From NCBI GenBank assembly GCA_028583415.1, contig CM053266.1:30700271-30764270 (forward strand): a DNA stretch of 64,000 nucleotides, given 5' to 3'. This DNA comes from Protea cynaroides (lineage: Eukaryota > Streptophyta > Magnoliopsida > Proteales > Proteaceae). Shown here one piece after another: positions 42,057 to 54,151 of this stretch. Numbering within the stretch: the stretch's first letter is position 1; each line of letters begins with the position of its first letter. Position numbers and translations under genes: made by a program. The notes beneath the pieces are model-generated. The model was not told the DNA's origin and searched no databases. It worked only from the letters and a program-made list of their open reading frames with translations.

Positions 42057-42845
42057 ATGATGAACATGCATCTCCAACATCTTTCACTTCTCCTACTCAT
42101 CTTCCTCTTCATCACCACAACCTTAGCTCAGTCACCTGCAAGCTCACCTGTAAGCTCACCAGCTCCTCCTGCAAGCTTACCAGCTCCTCCTGCAAGCTCA
42201 CCAGCTCCTCCCGGACCCACCAACGTTACAGCAATCCTAGAGAAAGCAGGTAACTTCAACATCCTGATCAAGCTATTGAAGAGCACCCAAGTTGCCGATC
42301 AGATCTACACACAACTCAACAACTCAAATCAAGGTCTCACCATCTTTGCTCCACCAGATGATGCATTCTCCAGGCTTAAACCAGGAACACTAAACTCCTA
42401 CACAAATGAGCGGCAGGTGGAATTGTTGCAGTTCCATATGATTCCTAATTATGTTCCTCTCTCACAGTTCCCGGCTGTGAGTAATCCTCTTAGAACACAA
42501 GCAGGAGACAGCGGCAAAGACCATTTTCCTTTAAATGTCACCACTTCTGGCAATAGTGTGAACATGACAACTGGAATTGTTAATGCCAGTGTGACCGGCA
42601 CAATCTATACAGATGGGCAACTTGCGGTGTATCAGGTGGATCGGGTACTCATTCCTTTGGAGTTCTTTCGTACACCTTCGCCTGCTCCGGCACCATCTGT
42701 TGAGCCGAAGAAGAAGAAGAAGAAGCCACTTGCCCCTTCAAGTTCTTCGGATGTGGAATCATCTATTGCCGTGAGGATCCCGCAGTACAATTGGATATCC
42801 TTTGCAGTTGGAGTCATTGCAGCCATTGCAGCCATTGCTTTGTGA
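42057..42845 (+). CDS. Fasciclin-like arabinogalactan protein, single FAS1 domain (FLA11/12-like)
   Basis: Intronless frame of 262 aa from the chosen ATG. Residues 1-25 are a signal peptide (LSLLLLIFLFITTTLAQ). A Pro/Ala/Ser AGP region follows (PASSPVSSPAPPASLPAPP), then one FAS1 domain of about 130 residues with the H1 motif LTIFAPPDDAFS, the central QFHMIPNYV and the H2-like LAVYQVDRVLIPLEFF. Next come a second AGP stretch (TPSPAPAPSVEP), six Lys and a hydrophobic C-terminal tail (WISFAVGVIAAIAAIAL) typical of a GPI-anchor signal. Five or so N-glycosylation sequons (NVT, NNS, NMT, NAS). Proteins of this group sit on the plasma membrane/cell wall and are linked to secondary walls. The frame opens earlier, at 41913 (48 extra residues), but the signal peptide would then be internal, so 42057 is preferred. 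Not affected by transposons. Confidence 0.92.
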   Translation: MMNMHLQHLSLLLLIFLFITTTLAQSPASSPVSSPAPPASLPAPPASSPAPPGPTNVTAILEKAGNFNILIKLLKSTQVADQIYTQLNNSNQGLTIFAPPDDAFSRLKPGTLNSYTNERQVELLQFHMIPNYVPLSQFPAVSNPLRTQAGDSGKDHFPLNVTTSGNSVNMTTGIVNASVTGTIYTDGQLAVYQVDRVLIPLEFFRTPSPAPAPSVEPKKKKKKPLAPSSSSDVESSIAVRIPQYNWISFAVGVIAAIAAIAL

Positions 42846-45042
<2,197 letters not shown>

Positions 45043-48000
45043 TCAAAAATGAAATCCACCAAATCCACCAGGCCCCCCCCCCTCCCTTCTTCTGTTGGTC
45101 ATGTGTTGTCATTGTTGGCAACTTGGCTGAGGTGGCAGCATAGTTGAGCTTACAGTCACTAGAAAGAGGAGAAGATAAATTGGAGAGAGAGTGTGAGTCC
45201 CACTGACTGCATGGCAATCATAGTTGATGTGGTGATGTGGCAATCATGTCTGATGTGTATGTGGTCAGCAGTTTCATACAGTGATTGAGAAAACAGAAAG
45301 AGAAAGTGGGTGGGCCCCACGATGGTGGCACTGGGTCTCACTGCGGGTCCTACTGATGATGTAGCTTATGAGTGGGTGTTGTGGTGAGAGAAGAAAGAGA
45401 AAGAGTAGAGAGAATGAAGAGAGAGAACGAAGAAAGAGAATGAAGAGAAAGAAACAGGTCAGGTGTTGTGGGTGGGACCCACAATGCTGATGTGGCAGCC
45501 AGCCACATGGCAGCACCAACAGCAGCCATATGGCCAGCCACATGGCACAGCCACTAGCTAGCCACCCATGCAGCAAGCAAGCCCCAGCCTGCACAATCTC
45601 GGCATGCATGCAAGCACAGTAGCGCAACAGCAATGGCAAGCCGCAAGCATGTGCGCACAGCCACCAAGGCCTTCCCGCAAGCCCTTGCCCCAGCCCAGAA
45701 GCAAGCACATTACCTGTTTGACGATTTTCCAGGAGAGAGAAAAGCTCTCTAGAATCAATCGTCTGAGATATGGTTTATACAAAGAAAACCGGTTGCAGAG
45801 GTGCTTTCCAACATTTTCAGGGGTATTTTTGGTAAGTTATAAAGATAATATTCAATATCAACGATAAGGATGAAGCCACACAGCCCAAATTCCAATCTGA
45901 TGGCCCAGATAAAGGCGGGCTAGTGTGTAACTCGTCGGACGCGTCAAAATGCTATTGCGAGCTCTTTCATTGGGTGGTTGCATATTAAATCTTTGGTCCG
46001 CGTCGCGTGTAAGTCCATCTCTGCTTCAGTGTGGCAAATGTATGGTGCGACATAGGTGCGGATTCCGATCGCACGGCGATAATTAACTCCGATCTCCACC
46101 TGACGCGATGGAGTAGATTGAATGGCCAGGGTCTAATCCCACCATTTTCTTTTGATTAGATGGCCTTTATGATTGATTTCCTGACAGGCCAATCACATCT
46201 CAACAACATCCTCTGACTGGTCAGCGGAGTCATTGCTTTGGTGTAGCTCATGTGCAGTGCGGCCTCTAGTCCGATCTAGATCTAACGGATACAATCAAAG
46301 TAGATCTTCGTTGACGCATCTGATCCTGATCTCACGGCCTACATGATTTATCAGATCCAACGGTGGGTATATCATTCCGCCTTTTCTACCATATCCTACG
46401 GCGGTTATTATTGATGCTCTGATGGACCAATCAGATCTACCTACCTCCCATGGACAGTTTGGGACTCCATTGAATAGTATTGAAGGATTAGAATGGTAGT
46501 GAGCCATTGATGGAGCAAAAGTGAGGCAGAGAAGAGGAAGAGGCTTGATTTTGGGGGAAACCCTCTTTGGAAGGTTTGGTGTGTGTTTAAGGCTTTTCAT
46601 CACTAACCTTCCATGAGTTCAATGGGGAGCCATAAATCTGTAATGAAGAGTCTGAACAAGGTTTAGTGACAAATGTTTATTGTTTGATGCTCCAATGAGA
46701 GCTACAATGGGGTTTTGTATATTTTGATGCATTGAAGGCATTGAGTGTTGGTCTGTCATTAAAGAAGAGCTGTGAGAGCTTGAGTGAACTTATGAAGAGT
46801 TGAAAATCCATGTTGAGGTGAAGAAATATTTCTTGAAGGCTTGTTGTGCTTCAATGAAGGCTTGAATGAGTATTAGCTATCAATGAGAGGAGTGAATTTG
46901 GTTGTGGAGAAGAAAAGTGGAAAAAGGGAAGCGAGCATCATTATGACTGTCATCACTTGAAATGTCAAGGTTTTTGCTGTGTTGAGTTTAGTTGAAGATT
47001 TCAGTGAGCTGTGTAGAGTGTCAGAGACATCTCTGGATTTCTGGAAGCGATAGTTGTAAGTATTTTTGTGCCTTGTATGTTTACATTGCTTCCATTTACA
47101 TATATACTAGTATAGGTGATTATGTTGAATACCTAACTAGTGGGAGAAAAATTGTAAGGCAATTATAAGCCTGTAACTGATATTGTCTGTTTCCCATGGG
47201 TGCAGGTTAAGCGTAGTGTATGCAGTGTGTGCTGAACACTGGTACTTGGTATCTAAATTATTGGCATATTTGTGTCCTCCTAGTTTTATGCTGGATAAAC
47301 TGGATGTATGTACTCCCTGCTGTGTGTACAGCTAAAAATAAAGTATTGAGTATATACGGAGCCCATTAGGCATTACTCTGTAGACTATCCATCACATACT
47401 GTGGTGGTGAACCACGTATACCTCTATGTTGTAAATGCTATGTAAATGTGCTTATTCTGTATATTGTGAAGCGCGTGGAATGATCTGTAGGATGGGTGTG
47501 CACAACATGGTAGACCTGGCCACTCTGTGGTAGCGAGGTGGTTGTGCATACGACTGTATATGTGTGATTGGGTTTCTGTGGCTGTGTGAATGTGGTTAGT
47601 GAGTGAAGCATCAGCTCAAGGCAGTGTCTGTCTTCAAAAGAAGTATCTAAGAAGAATTTTGAAGACACTGATTCACCCCCCCTCTCAGTGTCAACCTGTG
47701 ATCAATACCCTCCTTCAAAGTGGAAAGTGAATTGCTCCCCCCACCACCGAAAGGGTTGAAACCATCACCGCCACCACCCATTCCCATACCATTCTCTATG
47801 TCTTCACCTCTGTCATATCTTACACGTTTCTCGTCATCTCTGAGTACCTGGAAACGAGGAGACTGCGGGGGTCAGATATTGCAAATGGGTGTGTGTATCT
47901 ACAAGCAAAACTCAAAACTGGATGAGGCAAGATGCTTTTAAAGCAAATTAATACTAAAATGCACTGGAAAGTATTGGAAAAACTAGATGAAGTGAAAACA

Positions 48001-49224
48001 TGAGCAGTTTTAACCAAAATGGCACTACAAGTGCAATTATAATAGTGGGTGATTGCACAGGTGGGCAGTGTTATGACATAAAGAAAAGGTTTTGGGTGGA
48101 CAACCAAATTGATCCACAAAATGAAGTTCTTTCTTGCAAGGAGCTAAAAAATTTAACTTTTATCCATTTCGCCTTCTCCCAAGGTGCCCATGAAGCGTGG
48201 AACATGAAGAACAGATAGACCATGATTGACTCTCACCTCATATGCAGCAGCTATTTCTCGGAATTTAACTTTCGGCCTCCTCTCTATTATCAACATTCTT
48301 ATCTGGGTGCCATTTTAAAGCAAGCTTCTTGTATGCACGTTTAATTTCTGATATAGATGCACTTCTCGGTACTCCTAGAATCTTGTCCCAGTCCTTGCGT
48401 TTGCTCAATTTCAAAGATCTCTCAGCCCTCATGAATGCTTCTCGGATATTCATATCCTGCACAAATGTACTCTTGTAAGGACTCCAGCATGAAACTTACA
48501 TCCGAACTATGGGTATTGGCCCAAGCAGAAGTGATGAAGCAACAGAAACTTTTTTGGCTAGTTTACCAAACGGCAATATCAATATATTCCTTGATTATTA
48601 TATTCAGACTATCCATCAACAAAATGCTGGTTTGGAGTTACCAGGTCATTCACTTTTTATCCTCAGTCACCAATAGTGCACCAAAAAGCATGTATATATC
48701 CCATGCAGAGGTGATAGTGGACTGGGCTTGGTTCAAATCAGGTAAGTTTCAACCCAAACTTACCTGAACTGAACCAGTTCATGACTTCCTGTACCCAATT
48801 CTAACTCAATTGCACTTAAAATTCTCAACTGAAAGACAATTTTGCTCCTTCCAAGCTTATTTCTTTAAAATATTTGATCTAACAAATCCTAATATTCAAT
48901 TTATTAATATTACTTCCTTTTAATTTACCAAAATCATGTAAGCTTTTAATGTTATATTCCAATTTCCTATTATTTATGACGTCCCACACAGTAAATTTAT
49001 AAATAAACTAATATATATCTTACACACCTTCACCAAATTTGAATAAAACTCCAGAATCAACAAACCAGGGAGAAAAAGAGTGCGCCGACAAGCCACAACT
49101 AGACAATATGGAAATTTTAAAAAATTACAATTTCATGAAAAACCTGAGGTGATTTTTGAGTTGCTGTTTTCAAATCTTCCACAGCACCCTCCCAATCTTC
49201 TACCAAAAGTTTGGCTTCACCCCT
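45043..49224 (-). pseudogene. P58IPK/DNAJC3-like TPR-J-domain co-chaperone, broken 3' portion
   Basis: Three exons are recognisable. 49224-49144 encodes RGEAKLLVEDWEGAVEDL and KTATQKSPQ (end of the TPR region). 48456-48237 encodes DMNIREAFMRAERSLKLSK then the J domain (RKDWDKILGVPRSASISE, YKKLALKWHPDKN with the HPD motif). 47847 to about 47709 encodes VLRDDEKRVRYDRGEDIEN and the Gly-rich region (GFNPFGGGG). The gene tail PGGFGGFHF plus TGA sits at 45043-45071, beyond a 2.6 kb LTR-like insertion. Two single-base shifts are visible: an extra T in the J-domain exon after GAAAGT (48268-48272), creating a stop, and a shift in the G run near 47737. Intact relatives are ER-lumenal BiP co-chaperones. 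Upstream TPR exons were not found. Sequencing error could explain the shifts but not the insertion. Confidence 0.82.
45085..47705 (+). mobile_element. LTR-like insertion (SIRE/Maximus copia style) in the last exon of the pseudogene
   Basis: About 2.6 kb separating the two halves of the P58IPK-like last exon. Starts near CTTCTTCTGTTGGTCATG and ends with the copia-LTR-like tract GATTCACCCCCCCTCTCAG then TGTCAACCTGTGATCAATA. CCCTC occurs on both sides (about 45080-45084 and 47706-47710) and may be the duplication. The left part (45450-45720) is G+C-rich with GCCAGCCACATGGCAGC-type repeats. No protein domain inside, so probably a solo LTR; the termini are not clean TG..CA. Confidence 0.55.
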
Positions 49225-49576
49225 CTGGAAAACAGAAAAATAACCAGTCCAGAAAGCTTAAATTCCATAAAGTATTGTGATTTCAATCAATTATGCAAAG
49301 ACTCGATCCACTCCACTAAGAAACAGATAGAAAGATTTAACACTACACACTGGACAATCAAAAGTTCATCAATAGCTTGTAAACCAGTATTACTATCACA
49401 AGGTGAAGCTCAAGGACTAAAGGCCAACAAAAGGATGACACAAAAGGGATGAAAAGGCAAAATATGTTACAAGATCAAGCATGGACAAGGTGTTCAAAAA
49501 TATTCGATGCAATTATATTACCCTGAACTGGAAGTACCCAACAGAAAATGGCACCCACCTTCAAATTTTACGTCCA

Positions 49577-49703
49577 AATCCTCTCCTCCACGGCTCCCTG
49601 GCTCCCATCCCATCCAATCGTTGGAGGGGTGAGCCATCTTAAACTCCAACCCCCTTCAACGGTTGGATGGAATGGAAACCGGGGAGCCGTGGAAGAGAGG
49701 ATT
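49577..49703. mobile_element. Foldback element (127 bp hairpin)
   Basis: Arms of about 55 bp pair across a short loop: left AATCCTCTCCTCCACGGCTC, right complement AATCCTCTCTTCCACGGCTC, continuing through CCATCCCATCCAA. No clear duplication at the ends. A transcript would form a long imperfect hairpin. Confidence 0.7.
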
Positions 49704-51422
49704 CGATTGCACAAATTTCCAAGTAACCCAGAATGGAACTACAGCAATATATAGAAGAAGCAGATTGTTTTTCCCCAACAACATTAAAGTTGAAGTCTTT
49801 AAAATGGAATGGTGGAAAAAGAAAAATGTCTTTAGAAGTTTTAGATATCACAGCAACAATGCAACACAATATCCTAGTAAAATGCACAGGGATATTTGGG
49901 TGTTCCGCAGCAGCAAATTTACAATAAAACCATGAATCTGCCCTAAAGGCAACAGGTTCTTTGCATGGCCCACACAAGGCTTTCCTATGCGTTCCAATTA
50001 ATTGTTCCACGTTGGGCACAAATATCGGAGAGCCAATAGAATTGTGATATCTGGACAACTCCAAAAGTACCCCCAAAGTCCAAAGGCAGAATAGTCTTTC
50101 TACCATAAAATCACTCTCAGGGGTACATCCGCCATTACCAGCTTAAGTTAGGGGTAGAATCATCCATCCGAATACGGCATTGTACTCCAAAGTAATGCAA
50201 GTCCCACCATGGAGCAAGAAATTAAGTATCGTGTATTGGTACGGTATCGATTAGCTAAAATTAAGAGACATATCGTATCGTATCGAAATACGATGGATAC
50301 GCACAAGTACAAGGTAAGATACGTACAAAAATCATTAAAGAACATACAAAACACAATTTTAAAATATAAAAACACTATAAAAAAATGATATTGAAAAGAA
50401 TTTTTTTTTAATATTAAGTTTAATATCAGGTCTAGTTCAAGGCTATGTTTTGAGTCTTTAGTCCTTATTAAGATGATGTTTAGACAGATTTCAACTTCCT
50501 ATCCTAGGAGTAAAGTGTGTGTTGCATGCCTCATTCTTTCTCTTGATTATAGCATACTCTGCTGTGAAAGTCATGTTATGGATAATGTATTCTTTCTCTT
50601 GATTAGAAGAAGAATAATGGAACAGTAAACAGCGACGTTCAATAGTATAGAAGAATGATAGAAATCAGAGAATAAAAGTATGAATTGATCGAAAGGAAGG
50701 AAGAGATTAGAGAAGATACCTTTTAGCCATAGCTGAAACTCATAAGGATTCGAACCAGTTGCCGGAAGAAAAACCCGATCAACCTCGGAAGGACAAAGGT
50801 ACCCTTGTTTTCAAGGAAGAATTGGAGGGAAGTTGGAGAGATGGTTACGCATACAGACTGAGAAGGTTATTACATAAGAGAAGGTTCAACATACAGACTG
50901 AGAGCAAAAGTCATGATAATAGAAGGTCAATAATAAGGAACCATATCCCGTTTGCCAGTACAAAGCAAACATTACAATGACTAATAGATTAGAGGATGAA
51001 AGAGAAGAAGTTAAATCTATATTAAATTAATGATCAGAAAAGAAATTTTTCCTAACACTAGCGAATCCAAAAAACAAAACAAACCTAAAGAAGAAGGGTG
51101 ACAGATAAACTTTCAACAGCAATTTGAAAACAAGGAAGAAAAGAAGACTGAAGAGTTCGTGAGTGGATAAGTCCTATACTGACTCTATTAATTAAGTACA
51201 GAGAGTCCTACCACACTACACAAGGTGAGATGGCCAAATATGATGAGGACTGCTCCTCCTATCGTGTACAGTTTAACATATCTTTCCACAGTCTTCTTTG
51301 TCGGAGAACATTTCTTACTTTGTGTTTTTGTTTTGCTTTTTCTTCTTTTTCCCTTTTTCAATATCTTCATTGAATTTTAGTTGATTTACTTCTGTTCTTG
51401 TTCTTCCACTTGTGTTGAATAG
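49704..51422. other. Intergenic; possible LTR remnant at the right end
   Basis: No gene supported. Near 50218-50330 there are repeated gtatcg/atacga-type motifs. The stretch ending tcctatcgtgtacagtttaa at 51280 resembles the end of the LARD-type LTRs (10800-10837), but the other boundary was not found. Confidence 0.35.
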
Positions 51423-52056
51423 CAAACATAGTTATTGAGAAACTGAACCGCACTCGGCTGAATGGGAGACGATTAGAGTTACGTGGTCTCACCACCGTGT
51501 TCCGGATGCAAGGAAGTTTGGTATAGGAAATTTGTTTGTAAAGGTATTTCTGTTTTTATTTATTTATTTGATACTTTCATATAGATATCTTGGTGATATT
51601 CCACGTTCTTCTGTTTTGGGTAGGGCATAAAAGTGGGTTTCAGGTTTCATGGCAGAATTTGAGTTTTTCTATTGATAAAGTGAAACTTCATGAGATGTTC
51701 ATTAAATTTGGAAGCATATTATCATGTGAAGTTGATAAGTCTTCAGATGGAAAGAGCTTAGGCTTCGGATTTGTACAGTTTGAATCTGAATTATCTGCCA
51801 GTGTTACTGTCGAGGAGCTAAATGGCTCCTTTATTGTTGGCAAGAAAATGTATGTACAATATTTTTTTTTCTTTGGTTTCCTTGATGAATTTTGAATTTA
51901 TTGCCATAATGTTTGTCATAGTTAGTCGGAGCTTCTGGATATTTCTCATACCATATCTATTGTTACAAAAGAAATTCTGCAGGAAAAGTTTTCTGTGTTT
52001 GGAAAAATTAGTAATGTAAGTATCTCAAAGGACAAAAATGAGAACTCAAGGGGTTT
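51423..52056 (+). pseudogene. Poly(A)-binding-protein-like fragment (RRM1 end, RRM2, start of RRM3)
   Basis: Three exon-like blocks. 51423-51543: IVIEKLNRTRLNGRRLEL, a one-base shift, then WSHHRVPDARKFGIGNLFVK (end of RRM1 into RRM2 RNP2). 51656-51849: NLSFSIDKVKLHEMFIKFG, KSLGFGFVQFESE (RNP1) and LNGSFIVGKKM, i.e. RRM2. About 51962-52056: TKEILQEKFSVFGKISNV then ENSRGF, the start of RRM3, where similarity stops abruptly at the junction with a gypsy LTR. PABPs bind mRNA poly(A) tails; this copy lacks start, RRM1 beginning, RRM4 and MLLE domain, so it is not functional. Splice sites bound blocks 1 and 2, so it derives from a genomic copy rather than a processed one. Confidence 0.78.
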
Positions 52057-54151
52057 AACAGGCAGGTCCGACCCTCCCATCGACCCTCAACCATGGGTCA
52101 TAGGGTCTATGAGTTGTCCGACCCTCCCATCGACCCTCGGTATTAGGGAAAAACAGCACGAACCGAAAATTAGGAAACTTTCCTAATTTCGATTGGAACC
52201 TTTCCTAAACTCAATGAGACTTATTTTGGGAGGTTTTGCCCTATAAATAGGACGTCCCTAAGCCTCTTGCAATCCTTTTACAACCCTAATTGGATTGAGA
52301 GAAAGAGAAGAGAAGGAAAACTTGAAGAAAAGGCTAAGGAAGAAGAGGAAATTCAGAGGAATTCTGAATCTCAGCAAAACTAAGGTATGGATACATTCTC
52401 CATGATTTATTTAAGACTTTAGAATAGTTTATGAAGAATATATGACTTAGAAGAAACCCAAATCATCCATCCATGGTTAGATTTTCATGAAAAACATGGA
52501 GGAGATCATTAAAACCATATAGGTGAATAAAGTATAGTTCTAAACCATAGAACATGTATAAAATGGATTGTGGAAGTAAGCCATAGGACCCAACCATGAA
52601 AGAGAGAATGAAATCTGATATTTTTGACTCAAACCATGGAGGGTCGCACCTAGGGTCGATGGCAGATCCGACCCTAGCATCGACCCTCAGTGTTCGGGAA
52701 GTTCAGATTAGGGGGAGAGTCGCACCCAGGGTCGATCATGACTCCGACCCTACCTCCGACCCTCAGTTAACAGCATGGTTTTTAAATTCGGAATTAATTC
52801 TAATTAAATTCTATCGACTTTGTTAGGTCTTCTAGCAATATAATAACATTATAAAGGTGATTCTAAAGCTTAGAAGAGGATCTATTAGCAAGCTAAGGTG
52901 AGGAAACGGAACTCTAAACTAATTGGTTATTAACAAACTGTTTTCTCTTTTCTTGAGTCCAATGCCATGCTTGATTCTATGCGAATATGTTTGTAATGTG
53001 CATACAACATGTCATCCAATATTTTTATTATTTGTTTCATGCATATTTACTTTATTGTTTATAACATCATGATGATGATGAGGATAGGAATAGGCATGTG
53101 ATTGTATGTGTGTGGTTGGTGTACTTGATGCGAGTGAGTATCAGGGGAGGTGTGATGAGAACGTCAATAAACGTTAACCTTTGGCGGGTCTCAGCACTTT
53201 AGCTCTATCTCTAACTCAAGTGTTGTGCATTAGCATCGTCGTATCGCCATTACTTTAGCAGAACTATTATGTCCTAGAGTATCAGGGGAGGTGGTCTCGG
53301 TCCTTGTAGTCTCTGACTCTACCGGGGGGCCTTAGCTCTATCTCTATGGACATTCTGAGGGATGCTGAGGTGAGGCCTTGGATACACTGTTTGGCATTAG
53401 GATTGGTTAGTTGCGAGTCCAGTTTGCAAGCCCTCACCAGCAGGGGCTTACGTGTTGGTATGGCATTATACAACAATAAACGTTAACCTTTGTTGTATAA
53501 TGTTCATGATTAGGGTGGATGGGGACGACAATAAACGTTAACCTTTGGGCGAACTTCCACACCCTGTGTATAGAGGCGGGGTCAATAAACGTTAACCTTT
53601 GACCACCCAACCTTTCTATTGCGCATTGCAAACTATAAACCAGACCAAAGATATGAATTGACTGCATGCATATGTATTGTTGCATTGTTTTGTTTACTCA
53701 CTGAGCTCAAGTTGCAGAGCTGACCCTCGCGCGCACAATTCTTTTTAGTTTCTGATGTTGCAGGTACTATGATTGAAGATTTTATCTACACGCCAACATA
53801 TGAACGGGTGGAGGCTATAAATGAGCAAGCTGTGGAGAACGAACATGGTTCGTTAAGCGAGCGTTTCAACGGTGGATACGTTTAGTGTTTAGTTTTCGTA
53901 TTTGGATAATGTAATATGTATTAAGTTATGTTTTGGTTACTTGAAAATAAATGGAATATAAATTATTTATCATGATTAGACCTCAGTTCATTATCTGTAA
54001 GACTTTCGCTATTTATTTTATTACCTCTGATTAATGTGGAATGTGTTTTGGTTTATCATATATGGGATAGCCTATTGTGAGATCCTGGTTGAACCGTTGG
54101 TTTATTGACGGTTCATCACACCGTTCCGAATGGTGCAGAATTGGGGTGACA
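52057..54151 (+). repeat. 5' LTR of the gypsy element, with four inverted-repeat motif copies
   Basis: Ends TTGGGGTGACA next to a primer-binding site. Related to the solo LTRs at 11860-14059 and 26963-29477 (shared CTAAACTAATTGGTTA, ATGTCATCCAAT, GCATTGCAAACTATAAACCA). TATA-like GCCCTATAAATAGGAC near 52229 with a leader rich in GA after it. Short GGGTCGATG/CCGACCCT repeats occur at 52065-52135 and 52640-52765. The left edge lacks TG and is set where the PABP similarity ends, so it may be truncated. Confidence 0.75.
53165..53601. repeat. Four copies of a 19-bp motif with complementary but different flanks
   Basis: CAATAAACGTTAACCTTTG occurs exactly at 53165-53183, 53474-53492, 53529-53547 and 53583-53601. 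The flanks differ between copies yet pair within each copy: copy 2 has perfect arms CATTATACAACAA / TTGTTGTATAATG (53464-53476, 53490-53502); copy 4 has GGTCAA / TTGACC; copies 1 and 3 pair imperfectly over a longer range (TGATGAGA with TCTCAGCA; GGGTG with CACCC). The related LTRs in the window lack the motif. Confidence 0.85.

Noticed and set aside
45274..45708. 144-codon minus frame and 99-codon plus frame in a G+C-rich stretch
   Set aside because: Lies in the LTR-like insertion; Cys/His/Ala-rich repeat translation without known domain.
47438..48119. Frames of 73-99 codons on both strands
   Set aside because: Shadows of the P58IPK-like exon at 47709-47847 and of the LTR-like insertion; wrong frame for the family.
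49639..50106. 155-codon minus frame
   Set aside because: No recognised domain and it overlaps the foldback element; could not be tied to the P58IPK-like exons.
53165..53601. CRISPR-like reading of the four regularly spaced 19-bp repeats
   Set aside because: Only four short repeats, irregular first spacing, complementary flanks and a plant nuclear LTR context; no cas genes.
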